A stretch of 64,000 nt of DNA from Myroides oncorhynchi (GCF_020905415.1 NZ_JAJJMP010000001.1:1623501-1687500), one strand, 5' to 3'. Counted from the first letter of the stretch, positions 36,419 through 46,854 are shown. Translations and numbers: made by a program. Notes: generated by a model from the sequence alone, not told the origin.

Positions 36419-38527
36419 TTATTTGACCCCGTGCATCAGTTTTTTAAGCACCGGATTTAAAGCAATAACTAACAAGCCAGCTACAATAGGTACTACAGTG
36501 AATATCAAAAAGAATACTGATAATGAGTATTGCTCAGTGATGGTCTCGATCTGACCTCCTAATTTTGCAGCTAAATTGTTTCCAATTGCGATGGCAAGAT
36601 ACCACATTCCAAACATTAGTGCAATCATTCTAGCTGGAACTAATTTAGAAACATACGATAATCCCACAGGAGAAGAGAATAATTCTCCTAATGTATGGAA
36701 GAAATAAGCAAAAACTAACCACATCATAGAAACTCTTGTTCCTTCTGTAATACCATGAGAACCATACGCTAGAACTCCAAATCCAATAGCCATAATGATT
36801 AATCCCAATCCATATTTTATTGAGGCTGGAGGATTAAATCTAGAGTCCCATAGTTTAGAAACAATAGAGGCTAATGCGATAATAAAGAATGAGTTAAGTA
36901 TAGAAAACCACGATGCCGTGATTTCTACTTGATTATCCTTGATCTCCGTGATTTCAGCTTGTACTATCTCAGGTTGTTTTTCTGCTTTAGAAAACTCAGC
37001 TATTAAATATTCTTTTTTCTTAGTATCTAGAATATTAAAATTACCTAACTCTTCATAGATTTCTACTTTATCACCTTTTGCTAATACATCTAATTGCGAT
37101 ACAATGGCTGTATGTTTTACGACATTGTCTCCCTCTTTAGGTAAGTTGGCTGCATGTATTGCTTTATAATCATAAGTCGGCTCATTATGTTTGTCTAAAA
37201 TAGGCTTTCCTTCTTTATCTACTTTTTGGATTTGGATAGCTTCATACGTTAATTCATAAGCATGTGATGACCAGTCTCTGTTTAGCATCCAGATGGCTGC
37301 ACCCCATACTCCTACGAATGTGATCGCTAGGATGATATTAGAGAATAAAGCTTTCTTGATTGTTTGTTTTGCAAGAAGTATCAGTACCCATGATATAATT
37401 AGTAATGGTACTACTGTTAGCAATGTATTGAAGATATTAAATAATAATGCCTTATCTCCCGATAGAACTCTCTGAGTATTATCGCGAGCGAAAATAATTA
37501 ATGAAGTAGCTCCTTGCTCAAACGACATCCAAAAGAAGATTGTGAAGAACGCAAATATGATAACAGCGATCATACGATCTCTAATTACTTTTGTATATCT
37601 TAGGATTCGAGAGATAATTAACCATAATAAGATTAATAGTCCTGCTACAACAACAACACTTTTTCCATCCACTCCAAAGATCTGCTCTGGGAATAATCTG
37701 ATTTTACCTACAATATAAAAAGCATCACTAAAAGCATATAGAAAGCCAATGATAGACGTAATCACTATAAGAATATAATCTACTGTAGTAAATGGATTGC
37801 GCTTAAGATCTTCTTTTTCTTCCTCTGTTAAATCTTTAGGGTTAACAGTGTCTTCTACTTTAACTTCAGTGCTTTTATTAGGTACATCACCGATAGCTCC
37901 GAAGATAGGTTTAGCAAACCAAAATTGCAATGTTCCTAATAACATAAAGATACCTGCTAGTCCGAATCCGTAGTGCCATCCGATGCGTTCACCTATATAT
38001 CCACATAACATCATACCGAAGAATGCACCAGCATTAACTCCCATATAGAAAATTGTATAAGCACCATCTTTTTTTTCTGGAAATGACTTATACATTTCTG
38101 AGAGGATAGAAGTCATATTAGGTTTAAAGAATCCTGTACCTACTACTAATAATATTAAACCTAAGTACATAAAGAACTCTGTCTCGAATGTCATAGAAGC
38201 GTGACCTAGAGTCATGATTAGTGATCCTATCACTACTGCCCAGCGGTATCCGATATATTTATCCGCTAATATTCCTCCGAAAATAGGTGTTATATATAAT
38301 AACATAGCATAGGTAGCGAAGATAGCTCCAGCATCTACTACACTCATTTCCCAACCAGGGTTAAGTCCAATTACGGACATTGTTAAGAACTGTATAAGTA
38401 ATACGCGCATCCCATAAAAAGAGAATCTTTCCCACATCTCTGTAAAGAATAGAACGAAGAGTCCTGAAGGATGCCCTAGAACTTTGCTGTCGAAGAAATT
38501 CGGCTGGGCAGAAGTAGTGTTTTCCAT
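36419..38527 (-). CDS. POT-family peptide MFS transporter with an insertion
   Basis: 702 residues, about 110 more than its paralogue at 42645-44414. POT signatures are clear: FFTEMWERFSFYGMRVLLIQFL (ExxERF), GGILADKYIGYRWAVVIG, FFKPNMTSILSEMY, FYMGVNAGAFFG and the late SWFSILNSFFIIALAS. It would take up di- or tripeptides with protons across the inner membrane. The added piece (about residues 418-533) sits between two helices and is soluble and charged (TYDYKAIHAANLPKEGDNVV, KKEYLIAEFSK), likely a periplasmic or cytoplasmic domain. The gene is separate from the other three POT genes by a 725-base gap on one side and adjoins the thioredoxin gene on the other. Confidence 0.9.
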   Translation of the reverse strand: MENTTSAQPNFFDSKVLGHPSGLFVLFFTEMWERFSFYGMRVLLIQFLTMSVIGLNPGWEMSVVDAGAIFATYAMLLYITPIFGGILADKYIGYRWAVVIGSLIMTLGHASMTFETEFFMYLGLILLVVGTGFFKPNMTSILSEMYKSFPEKKDGAYTIFYMGVNAGAFFGMMLCGYIGERIGWHYGFGLAGIFMLLGTLQFWFAKPIFGAIGDVPNKSTEVKVEDTVNPKDLTEEEKEDLKRNPFTTVDYILIVITSIIGFLYAFSDAFYIVGKIRLFPEQIFGVDGKSVVVVAGLLILLWLIISRILRYTKVIRDRMIAVIIFAFFTIFFWMSFEQGATSLIIFARDNTQRVLSGDKALLFNIFNTLLTVVPLLIISWVLILLAKQTIKKALFSNIILAITFVGVWGAAIWMLNRDWSSHAYELTYEAIQIQKVDKEGKPILDKHNEPTYDYKAIHAANLPKEGDNVVKHTAIVSQLDVLAKGDKVEIYEELGNFNILDTKKKEYLIAEFSKAEKQPEIVQAEITEIKDNQVEITASWFSILNSFFIIALASIVSKLWDSRFNPPASIKYGLGLIIMAIGFGVLAYGSHGITEGTRVSMMWLVFAYFFHTLGELFSSPVGLSYVSKLVPARMIALMFGMWYLAIAIGNNLAAKLGGQIETITEQYSLSVFFLIFTVVPIVAGLLVIALNPVLKKLMHGVK

Positions 38528-39198
38528 AATTGTAATTAATGTCTAGTTAGTGGTTTAATTTGTTGAAATTATGATAACAACAAAATCATAAAGGCTAAAA
38601 ATAGTAAAATAAAGTTAAGTTTCTTTGCTTGTACAAAAAAAATAGCTTAATTCTATTAGAAGAATAGTAATAGGAATGCGTTTTGTTTGAATATTATCAG
38701 TAGTAGATTTGTTCTTTATGGTTTTTTTGTGGAATAAATATACAATGAGGCTTTTTAGATTGTTATTCGTATAAATTTCTAAGTGTGATTTTTTTATTAT
38801 CAAAGTAGTGGAGCTATGCATAAACGGTATTTCGCTATGAAAATTCTTGGCCACTTTAGAATACATGTCTATAAACAACAACTATGTATTTATTTTTAGG
38901 TATTTAATTTTTTGTCAAAAAGGCTATATTAGCTTGTGTCTTCTCAATCCCTATGATATTCAGCCTCTACTCTCAGGTACTCGAAAACTTCTCGTGTATT
39001 AACTGTAAATTAGTTCACTAGAGAAATTATTAACGTAGAATTTATGTAGTATTGATAGGTGACTTACGACTACCTTAGAATTCGGCTTAAAGTGTAATTG
39101 AATCTAATTTGGAAAAAGGAGATATTTAATTCTTAAAATAGAGAAGAAGGTAGGGAAGCTTTCAAAAAAGACAGCTGTTCAGAAACAGTAGTATTAAT
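38528..39198. other. gene-poor region between two POT genes
   Basis: I see no supported gene here. The one longer frame (38615-38881, minus) has low-complexity AT-rich composition and no family resemblance. The DNA may hold the promoter of the 702-residue POT gene, though no exact TAnnTTTG box is found on the minus strand (a CAAAATCA at about 38580 is one base off). Confidence 0.4.
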
Positions 39199-39240
39199 AT
39201 AACAAAAGCGCCTTAGTTTCCTAAGACGCTTTTGTTATAT
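39199..39240 (-). terminator. terminator of the 545-residue POT gene
   Basis: Stem AACAAAAGCG(C)CTTAG / CTAAG(A)CGCTTTTGTT with a 4-base loop, directly past the stop on the minus strand. Its core is repeated at 41016-41045. Confidence 0.88.
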
Positions 39241-39253
39241 TATAAGTGTATTG

Positions 39254-40891
39254 TTATAATTTTTTTCTTTCTAATGGACGGATAACTAATCTGTCATAAG
39301 CTATCAATGTGATGACAGAGAACATACCGATTCCAAAAATAATATACCATATTTTATTTGGATTGTAAGTGTTCCATAACATATCGACCATATCCCAGTG
39401 AGACATCCCTAGTTTCTGTTCTGCTAAAGCAAAATATTCGTTCTTAGAAAAAGGAAAGTGAACTTGACTAATGTCAATACTTTTTGTAGAAGCATACTCT
39501 TTAAACGATATAGCAACTTGTTGCCAGTCTACTGAGTTTGCTTTTAGATTAAACTGTTTTTCAAAAGCAGATAATGACATGTTTAGTATTTTAGCTCCTT
39601 GTTCCATAAACTGTTCATGTGTTACTACTTCAGGCATCTCAATATTACGAGTACCCATCTCACGTTTTAGTAACGATAGTTTATCAGACCAAGATTGGTA
39701 TAAACTTCCAGAGATAACACTCGTCACAAAATAACTTGCTGCTACAGGTAAGAAATATGTACCTTGGTATAGCCCTTCTTTTCCTTTAGGTGTAATTAAT
39801 GCAATGAATGAAGATACAGTGGGGCTAGACATCATCTCTCCTACAGAGAACACCATTGTACCTACGATGGTGAAGATAGGGTTATGTGTGTAGAATGTTA
39901 GAGCAATACCAATACTTGCAATTACAGCTCCTCTGATTACTGCATTAATATGTCTCATTTTAGTTACAAAATATGAGATACTAATCTGACAAATAATGAT
40001 CATAAATGAATCAATATTAGTGAACCACTCTGGTTTCACTTGTCCATCTTGTGTCATTAATGTTCCTAATAAAGGAATGTTGTTGTTAAGCCAATTACTG
40101 ATAGCTGATGAGTTAACCCAATCTTCGATGAAGTTAGGTAACGTATTGAATAGTTGGTTAAACATCGTCCAGAAACCAACCATTAATAATAATAATATAC
40201 CTAAACGAACGTCTTTTAATGCTTCAAAAATACCAACTATAGAGTCTTTGATTGCTTTACCAATAGAATCTTTCGGTTTCTCTACCTTCGGTTCTTTATA
40301 GAATAAAAGTAAAATCACTAGGTTTATAGCGATAACTACTGCTGCCTGTATAAAGATAATCTTCCATCCATAGGTAGTACGAAGTCCTGATGACATAGCT
40401 GGGCCAATAAATCCTCCGATGTTTACCATCATATAGAAAATACCGAAACCTAGTGTACCAGTGGATTCGTCTGTGTTACGAGCTACGATAGCAGAAGCAA
40501 CAGGCTTAAAGAATGCAGCTCCAATGGCTACAAGTAAGAATACCATATATACACTCCAGTAACTACTTACTTCTCCTAGGAGATAGTATCCCGTAATCAT
40601 AATGATAAAGGCGATAGTTAACGATACTTTATATCCGATACGGTCAGCAATAACCCCAAATACTAATGGAAGAAAGTATAGAATACCTACAATGTTCCCC
40701 ATAATATTTCCTTTCTGTACGTGGTCAAAACCAAGACCTCCAGTATCTGTAGAACCTACTAGATATAGACCTAATAGGGTGTATATTCCATACCAAGCCC
40801 AGCGTTCCATCAGCTCCATAAAGCTGGCTATCCAGAAGTTTTTGTTAAATGAAGTTAAGGTTTGTACGAATGATTTATTATTCTCAGACAT
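39254..40891 (-). CDS. POT-like MFS transporter
   Basis: 545 residues with about 12 to 14 membrane helices. Motifs of the proton-dependent oligopeptide transporters are divergent but visible: FMELMERWAWYGIYTLLGLYL (ExxERx), VFGVIADRIGYKVSL, AFFKPVASAIVARN, IFYMMVNIGGFIGPAMSS. A soluble insert of about 110 residues (about 385-500; ending LGMSHWDMVDMLW) lies before the last helix. It is less close to the other three POT proteins here, so its substrate may differ. It is preceded by a 176-base gap and ended by the hairpin at 39199-39240. Confidence 0.87.
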   Translation of the reverse strand: MSENNKSFVQTLTSFNKNFWIASFMELMERWAWYGIYTLLGLYLVGSTDTGGLGFDHVQKGNIMGNIVGILYFLPLVFGVIADRIGYKVSLTIAFIIMITGYYLLGEVSSYWSVYMVFLLVAIGAAFFKPVASAIVARNTDESTGTLGFGIFYMMVNIGGFIGPAMSSGLRTTYGWKIIFIQAAVVIAINLVILLLFYKEPKVEKPKDSIGKAIKDSIVGIFEALKDVRLGILLLLMVGFWTMFNQLFNTLPNFIEDWVNSSAISNWLNNNIPLLGTLMTQDGQVKPEWFTNIDSFMIIICQISISYFVTKMRHINAVIRGAVIASIGIALTFYTHNPIFTIVGTMVFSVGEMMSSPTVSSFIALITPKGKEGLYQGTYFLPVAASYFVTSVISGSLYQSWSDKLSLLKREMGTRNIEMPEVVTHEQFMEQGAKILNMSLSAFEKQFNLKANSVDWQQVAISFKEYASTKSIDISQVHFPFSKNEYFALAEQKLGMSHWDMVDMLWNTYNPNKIWYIIFGIGMFSVITLIAYDRLVIRPLERKKL

Positions 40892-41015
40892 AGTTTTAAG
40901 GATAATTTAAATTGAGTAGCGTAAGGTAGTCTGTATAATTTATTTAGCCAATGTTTTTTTATTGTTTTTATAGCTAATCAAGTATAAATCTATATAGATA
41001 GTTTTCTTTAAATTA

Positions 41016-41045
41016 AAAAGCGCCTTAGTTACCTAAGACGCTTCT
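41016..41045 (-). terminator. terminator of the 512-residue POT gene
   Basis: Stem AAGCG(C)CTTAG / CTAAG(A)CGCTT with a 4-base loop. It has the same 20-base core as the hairpin at 39199-39240. Confidence 0.88.
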
Positions 41046-41067
41046 GTATAGTAGTGTAGATAGTGGA

Positions 41068-42606
41068 CTATCTAACTTCTTGCATTAGTTTTTTCATTAA
41101 TGGAGAAAGTGCGATTAACACTACCCCTGCGATTACTGCATATAGACCTAAGTCTTTATATCCATCTGTATAAGATAGTAATGCATCATAGTTAGGATGG
41201 TTACCAGTAGCTATTTCTGAACGATCTTTAGCCATAGCAGCTCCTAAAATACCTGCTACATATTGTCCGTAAGCACTAGCAAGGAACCACATACCCATCA
41301 TCATTCCTTGTAAGTTAGCTGTCGATAGTTTAGTCATGATTGATAGACCAATAGGTGACAAACACAGTTCTCCAAGAGTAATGATTAATAAGGCAAATGT
41401 AAAGAAGTCTAAAGAAGTCATACCTGCAGCATTAGCAAATAGTCTAGTAGCAAATAAAGCATAATATCCAGCTCCAAGTAAGATAAAACCTAAACCGAAC
41501 TTCATTACTGTATTTGGTTCTATTTTCTTTTTAGCCATCCAGATCCATAGTAGACCTAATATCGGAGCAATGAAGATAATAAAGAATGCACCTCCTGAGT
41601 TATTCACACCATTTGGGTCTAAATGCATCCCTAATAAATCAGAGTTTAAGTTCTTAGCAGCGAAGATACTTAGTGATCCACCAGCCTGCTCATAGATACC
41701 AAAGAATAGAATAGAGAAGAATATAAATACTAGAGCAGCGATAATTTTCTTACGCTCAGCACTAGTCAATTTTGTCATCTCATAAAATAGATAGATTAAT
41801 GCTAATGGTCCTACTGTGTACATAAAGTATGCAGTATAGTCTGTATTGTCAATCATAAAGACAATTACAGGAACCATGGCAAAAGTCAAGATATAAGTTC
41901 CTACTTCTTTCCACAGAGGCATTTTAGATTCAGTTCCATCTTTAGCAACTTCCATTGGTTGTAGCCCGATAGGACCTAGATGTCTCTTCGTAAAGATAAA
42001 GTTGATTAAACTGATTAACATCACGAATGCTGCTAATCCGAAAGCAACACTCCAACGGTGTGCCTCGCCAATAGAATCTTGGAATAGATGACCTTTACCA
42101 ATAGCAATACATAAGTAGCCTCCGATTAGAGCTCCTAGGTTAATACCTGCGTAAAATAGTGAAAATCCAGCATCCGTGCGTTCATCCCCTTTTTTGTATA
42201 AATACCCTACCATAGTAGAGATATTTGGTTTAAAGAAACCTGTACCTATTACAGTAAATGCAATACCTATAAAGAAGTAATCATGAGGGTTTATAGCAAG
42301 AATAATACTACCTAAGATCATCATTGAGCCTCCCCAGAATAGAGATTTACGGAAACCTAATATTTTGTCTGCAAAAATCCCTCCTAGGAATGTAAATGCG
42401 TAAACAAATGCTTGTGTTGCTCCGTACTGTAAGTTAGCTTGTGCTTCTCCAAAATTTAGTTGGTCAATCATAAAGAAAACCAACATACCTCTCATTCCAT
42501 AGAAGCTAAAACGCTCCCACATTTCTGAGAAGAATAAGCTCCATATTTGCTTCGGATATTTACCGGAGAAATTCTGAATCTCTTCTAATGTCTGTGTTTG
42601 ACTCAT
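41068..42606 (-). CDS. POT-family peptide MFS transporter
   Basis: 512 residues, close to the standard length of bacterial Dtp proteins. Visible are LFFSEMWERFSFYGMRGMLVFFM (ExxERF), GGIFADKILGFRKSLFWGG, FFKPNISTMVGYLY, SLFYAGINLGALIGGYL and, at the end, LSPIGLSIMTKLSTANLQGMMMG. It should import di/tripeptides with protons. It is 38 bases downstream of the 589-residue POT gene, so the two may form one unit ending at 41016-41045. Confidence 0.93.
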   Translation of the reverse strand: MSQTQTLEEIQNFSGKYPKQIWSLFFSEMWERFSFYGMRGMLVFFMIDQLNFGEAQANLQYGATQAFVYAFTFLGGIFADKILGFRKSLFWGGSMMILGSIILAINPHDYFFIGIAFTVIGTGFFKPNISTMVGYLYKKGDERTDAGFSLFYAGINLGALIGGYLCIAIGKGHLFQDSIGEAHRWSVAFGLAAFVMLISLINFIFTKRHLGPIGLQPMEVAKDGTESKMPLWKEVGTYILTFAMVPVIVFMIDNTDYTAYFMYTVGPLALIYLFYEMTKLTSAERKKIIAALVFIFFSILFFGIYEQAGGSLSIFAAKNLNSDLLGMHLDPNGVNNSGGAFFIIFIAPILGLLWIWMAKKKIEPNTVMKFGLGFILLGAGYYALFATRLFANAAGMTSLDFFTFALLIITLGELCLSPIGLSIMTKLSTANLQGMMMGMWFLASAYGQYVAGILGAAMAKDRSEIATGNHPNYDALLSYTDGYKDLGLYAVIAGVVLIALSPLMKKLMQEVR

Positions 42607-42644
42607 TTTTTTATTAATTTATTATTGTGCAATGCACCGTGTTC

Positions 42645-44414
42645 TTATCGAACACCGTGCATTAGTTTTTTCAATAATGGGTTTACTAACATTACCAGGA
42701 TTGCAGCAGCAGCTGGTATTAATGTAAATAAGAAGAAGAAGTGACTAAGAGAGTACTCTTCTTTAATGTTTTCAATTTGTCCCCCAAGGATAGCTGCAAA
42801 TTTCTGTGCAATAGCTAACGCTAAATACCACATACCAAACATAAATGCAAGCATCTTACCTGGTACTAATTTAGAAACATAAGACAGCCCTACAGGTGAG
42901 ATAAATAATTCTCCTAAGGTATGGAATAAGTACGTTAATATTAAGAATATAATCGACATTTTTACCCCGTCAGTAGCTCCCATAGATCCTAACCCTAAGA
43001 TTAAGAATCCTATAGCTACAAATATTAATCCAATACCATATTTGAATGCTGCTGGTGGATTGTATTTAGAGTCCCATAATTTAGACACTGTAGATGCTAA
43101 TGAAATAATAAAGAATGAGTTTAAGATAGAGAACCATGAAACCGTAATTTCTGATACTTCTTTATTAAATTCTGCATTTAGCATATAGATTGCCATTGCC
43201 CAAATACCTGCAAAACAAATGAATAATATAATATTTGACATCGCTATCTTAGACCATGTAACTTTAGCTAACTTGATTAGAACCCATGATATAATAAGCA
43301 ATGGGATAATTGTTAGACATGTATTGATAATGTTGAAAGCCATTAATGCTGTTCCTTCTAATGATCTATCTACGTAATCTCTTGCGACTAACACAAGTGA
43401 AGTGGCACCTTGTTCAAAACTCATGAAGAAGAACATTAAGAAAAATGCTAACAGAATAACTGCAAACATTCTATCTCTAATGATTTTACCATAACGTAGA
43501 ATACGAGAAATAACTAAGTATAGGAAGGTAATAAGCGCTATAATAGCCATTATGTTTTGACCTCTTAATGCTGCTGTGTCAAGTGGTGCAAATAAGTCAA
43601 ATACTCCATTTTTAGATAACGGGTCATTGAATGCATATAGTAAACCAATTACAGATACTACTCCAATTAGGATATAATCGATTAATGTATAAGGGTTTTT
43701 AGTGTCCTCATCCTCTTTTAGTTGTTCTGGAGTTTTAGTTATTGTTGTATCTACTTTCTTAAGTTCTCCAAGGTCCCCTAATAATGGCTTAGCTAACCAA
43801 AATTGGATAGTACCTAGAAGCATAAAAATACCAGCTAATCCAAATCCAAAATGCCATCCTTGTGTTTCTGCTAAATATCCACAAAGCATCATTCCGAAGA
43901 ATGCACCAGAGTTAACTCCCATGTAGAAAATAGTATAAGCACCATCTTTTTTGTCAGGTAAGGTTTTGTACATTTCTCCTAAGATTGAAGGCATATTCGG
44001 TTTAAAGAAACCTGTACCAATCACAAGACATGCAAGTCCAACAAAGAACCATAGTTTAGAGATCCCCTCAGCTGCCATCGATGCGTGACCTAAAGTCATG
44101 ATGATAGCTCCCACAATAACGGCCCAACGTGAACCGATGTATTTATCTGCAATAACTCCTCCTAGAATAGGTGTAAGATATAATAACATAGCATAAGTAC
44201 CATATAAAGCACCTGCTTGTTCTGCTGACCATCCCCATCCTGAGAAAGCATCTCCAAAGATAACTTTAGCTGTTAAGAATTGGATCAATAAGACTCTCAT
44301 TCCGTAGAAAGAGAAACGTTCCCACATTTCTGTAAAGAACAGAACGAAAAGACCTGCTGGGTGACCAAGCACCTTTGATTTAAACAAGTCTGAGTTAGCT
44401 GTTTCTGCTGACAT
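42645..44414 (-). CDS. POT-family peptide MFS transporter
   Basis: 589 residues; its motifs (FFTEMWERFSFYGMRVLLIQFL, GGVIADKYIGSRWAVIVG, FFKPNMPSILGEMY, FYMGVNSGAFFGMMLCGYL and SWFSILNSFFIISLAS) match those of the 702-residue paralogue almost word for word, so these two come from one duplication. It lacks the long insertion. It lies 81 bases after the dipeptidyl peptidase gene end and on the same strand, which fits peptide release followed by uptake. Confidence 0.93.
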   Translation of the reverse strand: MSAETANSDLFKSKVLGHPAGLFVLFFTEMWERFSFYGMRVLLIQFLTAKVIFGDAFSGWGWSAEQAGALYGTYAMLLYLTPILGGVIADKYIGSRWAVIVGAIIMTLGHASMAAEGISKLWFFVGLACLVIGTGFFKPNMPSILGEMYKTLPDKKDGAYTIFYMGVNSGAFFGMMLCGYLAETQGWHFGFGLAGIFMLLGTIQFWLAKPLLGDLGELKKVDTTITKTPEQLKEDEDTKNPYTLIDYILIGVVSVIGLLYAFNDPLSKNGVFDLFAPLDTAALRGQNIMAIIALITFLYLVISRILRYGKIIRDRMFAVILLAFFLMFFFMSFEQGATSLVLVARDYVDRSLEGTALMAFNIINTCLTIIPLLIISWVLIKLAKVTWSKIAMSNIILFICFAGIWAMAIYMLNAEFNKEVSEITVSWFSILNSFFIISLASTVSKLWDSKYNPPAAFKYGIGLIFVAIGFLILGLGSMGATDGVKMSIIFLILTYLFHTLGELFISPVGLSYVSKLVPGKMLAFMFGMWYLALAIAQKFAAILGGQIENIKEEYSLSHFFFLFTLIPAAAAILVMLVNPLLKKLMHGVR

Positions 44415-44495
44415 TTAAGTAAATATTAGTTGTTTTAGTTCGTACTGTTGGTGATATAGTACTTTGATTGGTTGATAGGTGTAAGGTTTTTTGGC

Positions 44496-46661
44496 TTATA
44501 AGTTGTTTAAGATGAAGTTTGTCATCTTAGTGTATAGTTGTAATCTAGTGTTTCCTCCTGAGATACCATGGTTCTTATCTGGGTAGATTAACCAGTCGAA
44601 ATCTTTATTCTTTTGTACTAATGACTGTATCATTGCCATTGCATTCTGTACGTGTACATTATCATCTGCAGTACCATGAATAAGTAGGTAACGTCCTTTT
44701 AAGTTATCTGCATATGTGATAGGTGAGTTATCATCATATCCTGTAGCATTCTCTTGTGGAGTAGTCATATAACGCTCTGTGTATATACTGTCATAGTATC
44801 TCCAGTTGATAACAGGAGCTACTGCGATAGCCATTTTAAACACATCGCTTCCTTGTAGTAAAGCATTAGAAGACATAAAACCTCCGTAGCTCCATCCCCA
44901 GATACCTATTCTACTAGCATCTACATAAGACTGGCTACCTAAGTATTTAGCAGCGATGATTTGATCATCTACTTCATATCTACCAAGTTTATTTTGGGTT
45001 ACTTTTTTAAATTCAGCTCCTTTAAATCCTGTTCCTCTACCATCGACAGTCACTACTATATACCCTTTTTGTGTAAGCATAGCGTGCCAATAATCGTTAG
45101 AATCTAACCATTTATCAGCTACAGATTGTGAACCTGGACCACTGTATTGATACATAAATACAGGATATTTCTTAGCAGGATCAAAGTTCTTAGGCTTCAT
45201 CATCCACGCATTTAATTGTAAACCGTCAACTGTTGGGATTTGAATAAATTCTTTAGTAGGTATGTTATAGTCTACTAATTTGTCTTGTAGTTCTTGATTG
45301 TTTAAGATCTCTTTTACGACTTTACCAGTCTTAGAATTCTTAAGTGTATAAGTAGGAGCTACCTTATTAGAAGAGTATATGTTGATAAATTGTTGGAAGT
45401 TAGGGCTGAAGATAGCGCTATTTGTTCCTAATTTATCAGATAACTTTTGTTTGTTTTTACCTGTTAAGTCTATTGAGTAAATACCTCTATAGATAGAACC
45501 TTCTTCTACAGATTGGAAGTATAACTTCTTAGTTTTAGTATCTATACCGTAGTAGTCAGATACTTCCCATTTTCCTGATGTTATTTGGTTTACTAACTTC
45601 CCTTCTTTGTTATAGTAGTAAAGGTGGTTGTAACCATCTCTTTCACTCTGCCATACGAAGTCGTTGTTATCTAGGAAAGACAATGTATTGACATCTACAT
45701 AAGCTTTATCCGTTTCATTAAGGATAAGCTTCTTATCTAATGTGGTACCATCGATAAAGAATACTTTAAGATCGTTTTGATGTCTATTGATTACTTGGGC
45801 ACTTAAGTACTTGCTGTCATTTGTCCATTTGATTCTTGGGATATAGAAGTCATTAAACTCGCTAAGGTTGACCTTACTCGTTTTAGTAGACTTTAAGTCA
45901 TAAATATGGATAGACACTAGAGAATTTTTCTCACCAGCCTTCGGATATTTAAACTTGTCTTGTGTAGGATATAGTCCAGTACCGTATATATCCATAGAAT
46001 ATTCTGGCACTTCAGTTTCGTCAAATTTTACGTAAGCTAGTTTATCACCATCCTTGTTCCAGTCGAACATACGTACGATACCAAACTCTTCTTCATATAC
46101 CCAATCAGATATACCGTTGATGATATGATTTTTCTTACCATCATTAGTAATTTGTTGTGTTTTTGCAGAAGCGATATCATAAAGATAAAGGTTGTTTTGA
46201 TAAGCATAAGCTATTTTAGAACCATCGTTAGAAAAAGTAGGCTCCATTATCTTGTGATCAGCTATTTTAGTCAGCTTATTTTTAGTTGGGTTGAACAAGT
46301 AAAAATCAGCTAAAGCCGAACGACGAAAGATAGCAGTTGAGTTTGTCCCAATTAAGATTTGCTCTTCTTTGTGGTCAAAAACATAAGTATCTATCGATTT
46401 GATATTTTCGAAAACACTAGTAGAGAAGATCGTTTTGGATTTTTCAAGTGTTTCAAAATTATACAGATTAATCTCTTGGTGGTCTTTGCCAATGCGTTCA
46501 ATACGTGAGTATTGATTAGACTTCTCCATCGAATTGACAGATTGCATAGCTTTGGTTCTAAATGTACCGTTCCAGATTTCTTCTTGAGCGATTTGTTTCT
46601 GCGCAACTCCAAATTGAGTAGCGATGATACAAAATAGTAAGGTTAGGTTAAGGTGTTTCAT
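44496..46661 (-). CDS. dipeptidyl peptidase IV (S9B)
   Basis: 721 residues from the ATG at 46661 (MKHLNLTLLFCIIATQFGVAQ, a signal peptide); the frame is open to 46688, but the nine extra residues spoil the signal. An eight-bladed propeller (about 40-480; with WVYEEEFGIVRMFDWNKDGDKLAY, i.e. the EE pair that holds the peptide N-terminus) is followed by the alpha/beta hydrolase domain. The catalytic triad is visible: serine in WGWSYGGFM, aspartate in HGTADDNVHVQN, histidine in DKNHGISGG. It removes dipeptides (Xaa-Pro) from peptide N-termini in the periplasm. The adjoining POT transporters would take up the products. Confidence 0.95.
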   Translation of the reverse strand: MKHLNLTLLFCIIATQFGVAQKQIAQEEIWNGTFRTKAMQSVNSMEKSNQYSRIERIGKDHQEINLYNFETLEKSKTIFSTSVFENIKSIDTYVFDHKEEQILIGTNSTAIFRRSALADFYLFNPTKNKLTKIADHKIMEPTFSNDGSKIAYAYQNNLYLYDIASAKTQQITNDGKKNHIINGISDWVYEEEFGIVRMFDWNKDGDKLAYVKFDETEVPEYSMDIYGTGLYPTQDKFKYPKAGEKNSLVSIHIYDLKSTKTSKVNLSEFNDFYIPRIKWTNDSKYLSAQVINRHQNDLKVFFIDGTTLDKKLILNETDKAYVDVNTLSFLDNNDFVWQSERDGYNHLYYYNKEGKLVNQITSGKWEVSDYYGIDTKTKKLYFQSVEEGSIYRGIYSIDLTGKNKQKLSDKLGTNSAIFSPNFQQFINIYSSNKVAPTYTLKNSKTGKVVKEILNNQELQDKLVDYNIPTKEFIQIPTVDGLQLNAWMMKPKNFDPAKKYPVFMYQYSGPGSQSVADKWLDSNDYWHAMLTQKGYIVVTVDGRGTGFKGAEFKKVTQNKLGRYEVDDQIIAAKYLGSQSYVDASRIGIWGWSYGGFMSSNALLQGSDVFKMAIAVAPVINWRYYDSIYTERYMTTPQENATGYDDNSPITYADNLKGRYLLIHGTADDNVHVQNAMAMIQSLVQKNKDFDWLIYPDKNHGISGGNTRLQLYTKMTNFILNNL

Positions 46662-46846
46662 TATATATTTAATCGAAAAAACTTCCAATTTTAATGAAAA
46701 AATATGATTTACACCAATTTATTTTTCGAATAAGCCAAAAAAAGCTTAATTCTATTGACGCTATATTGATAATGTTTTTCATAATTAGATAAACAAAAAG
46801 TACTAATAGCTGTTTTTTTAGTTTTTTTAACCTTGAAAGAATGAGT

Positions 46847-46854
46847 TATCTTTG
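46847..46854 (+). promoter_or_regulatory. -7 promoter element of mvaA
   Basis: TATCTTTG (TAnnTTTG) lies 20 bases before the ATG at 46875. The nearest TTG (46833-46835) is too close for the usual spacing. Confidence 0.55.

Noticed and set aside
38615..38881. 88-codon frame on the minus strand in a gene desert
   Set aside because: Low-complexity, Lys/Ile/Thr-rich translation without a recognisable domain, and no promoter box; it looks like chance in AT-rich DNA.
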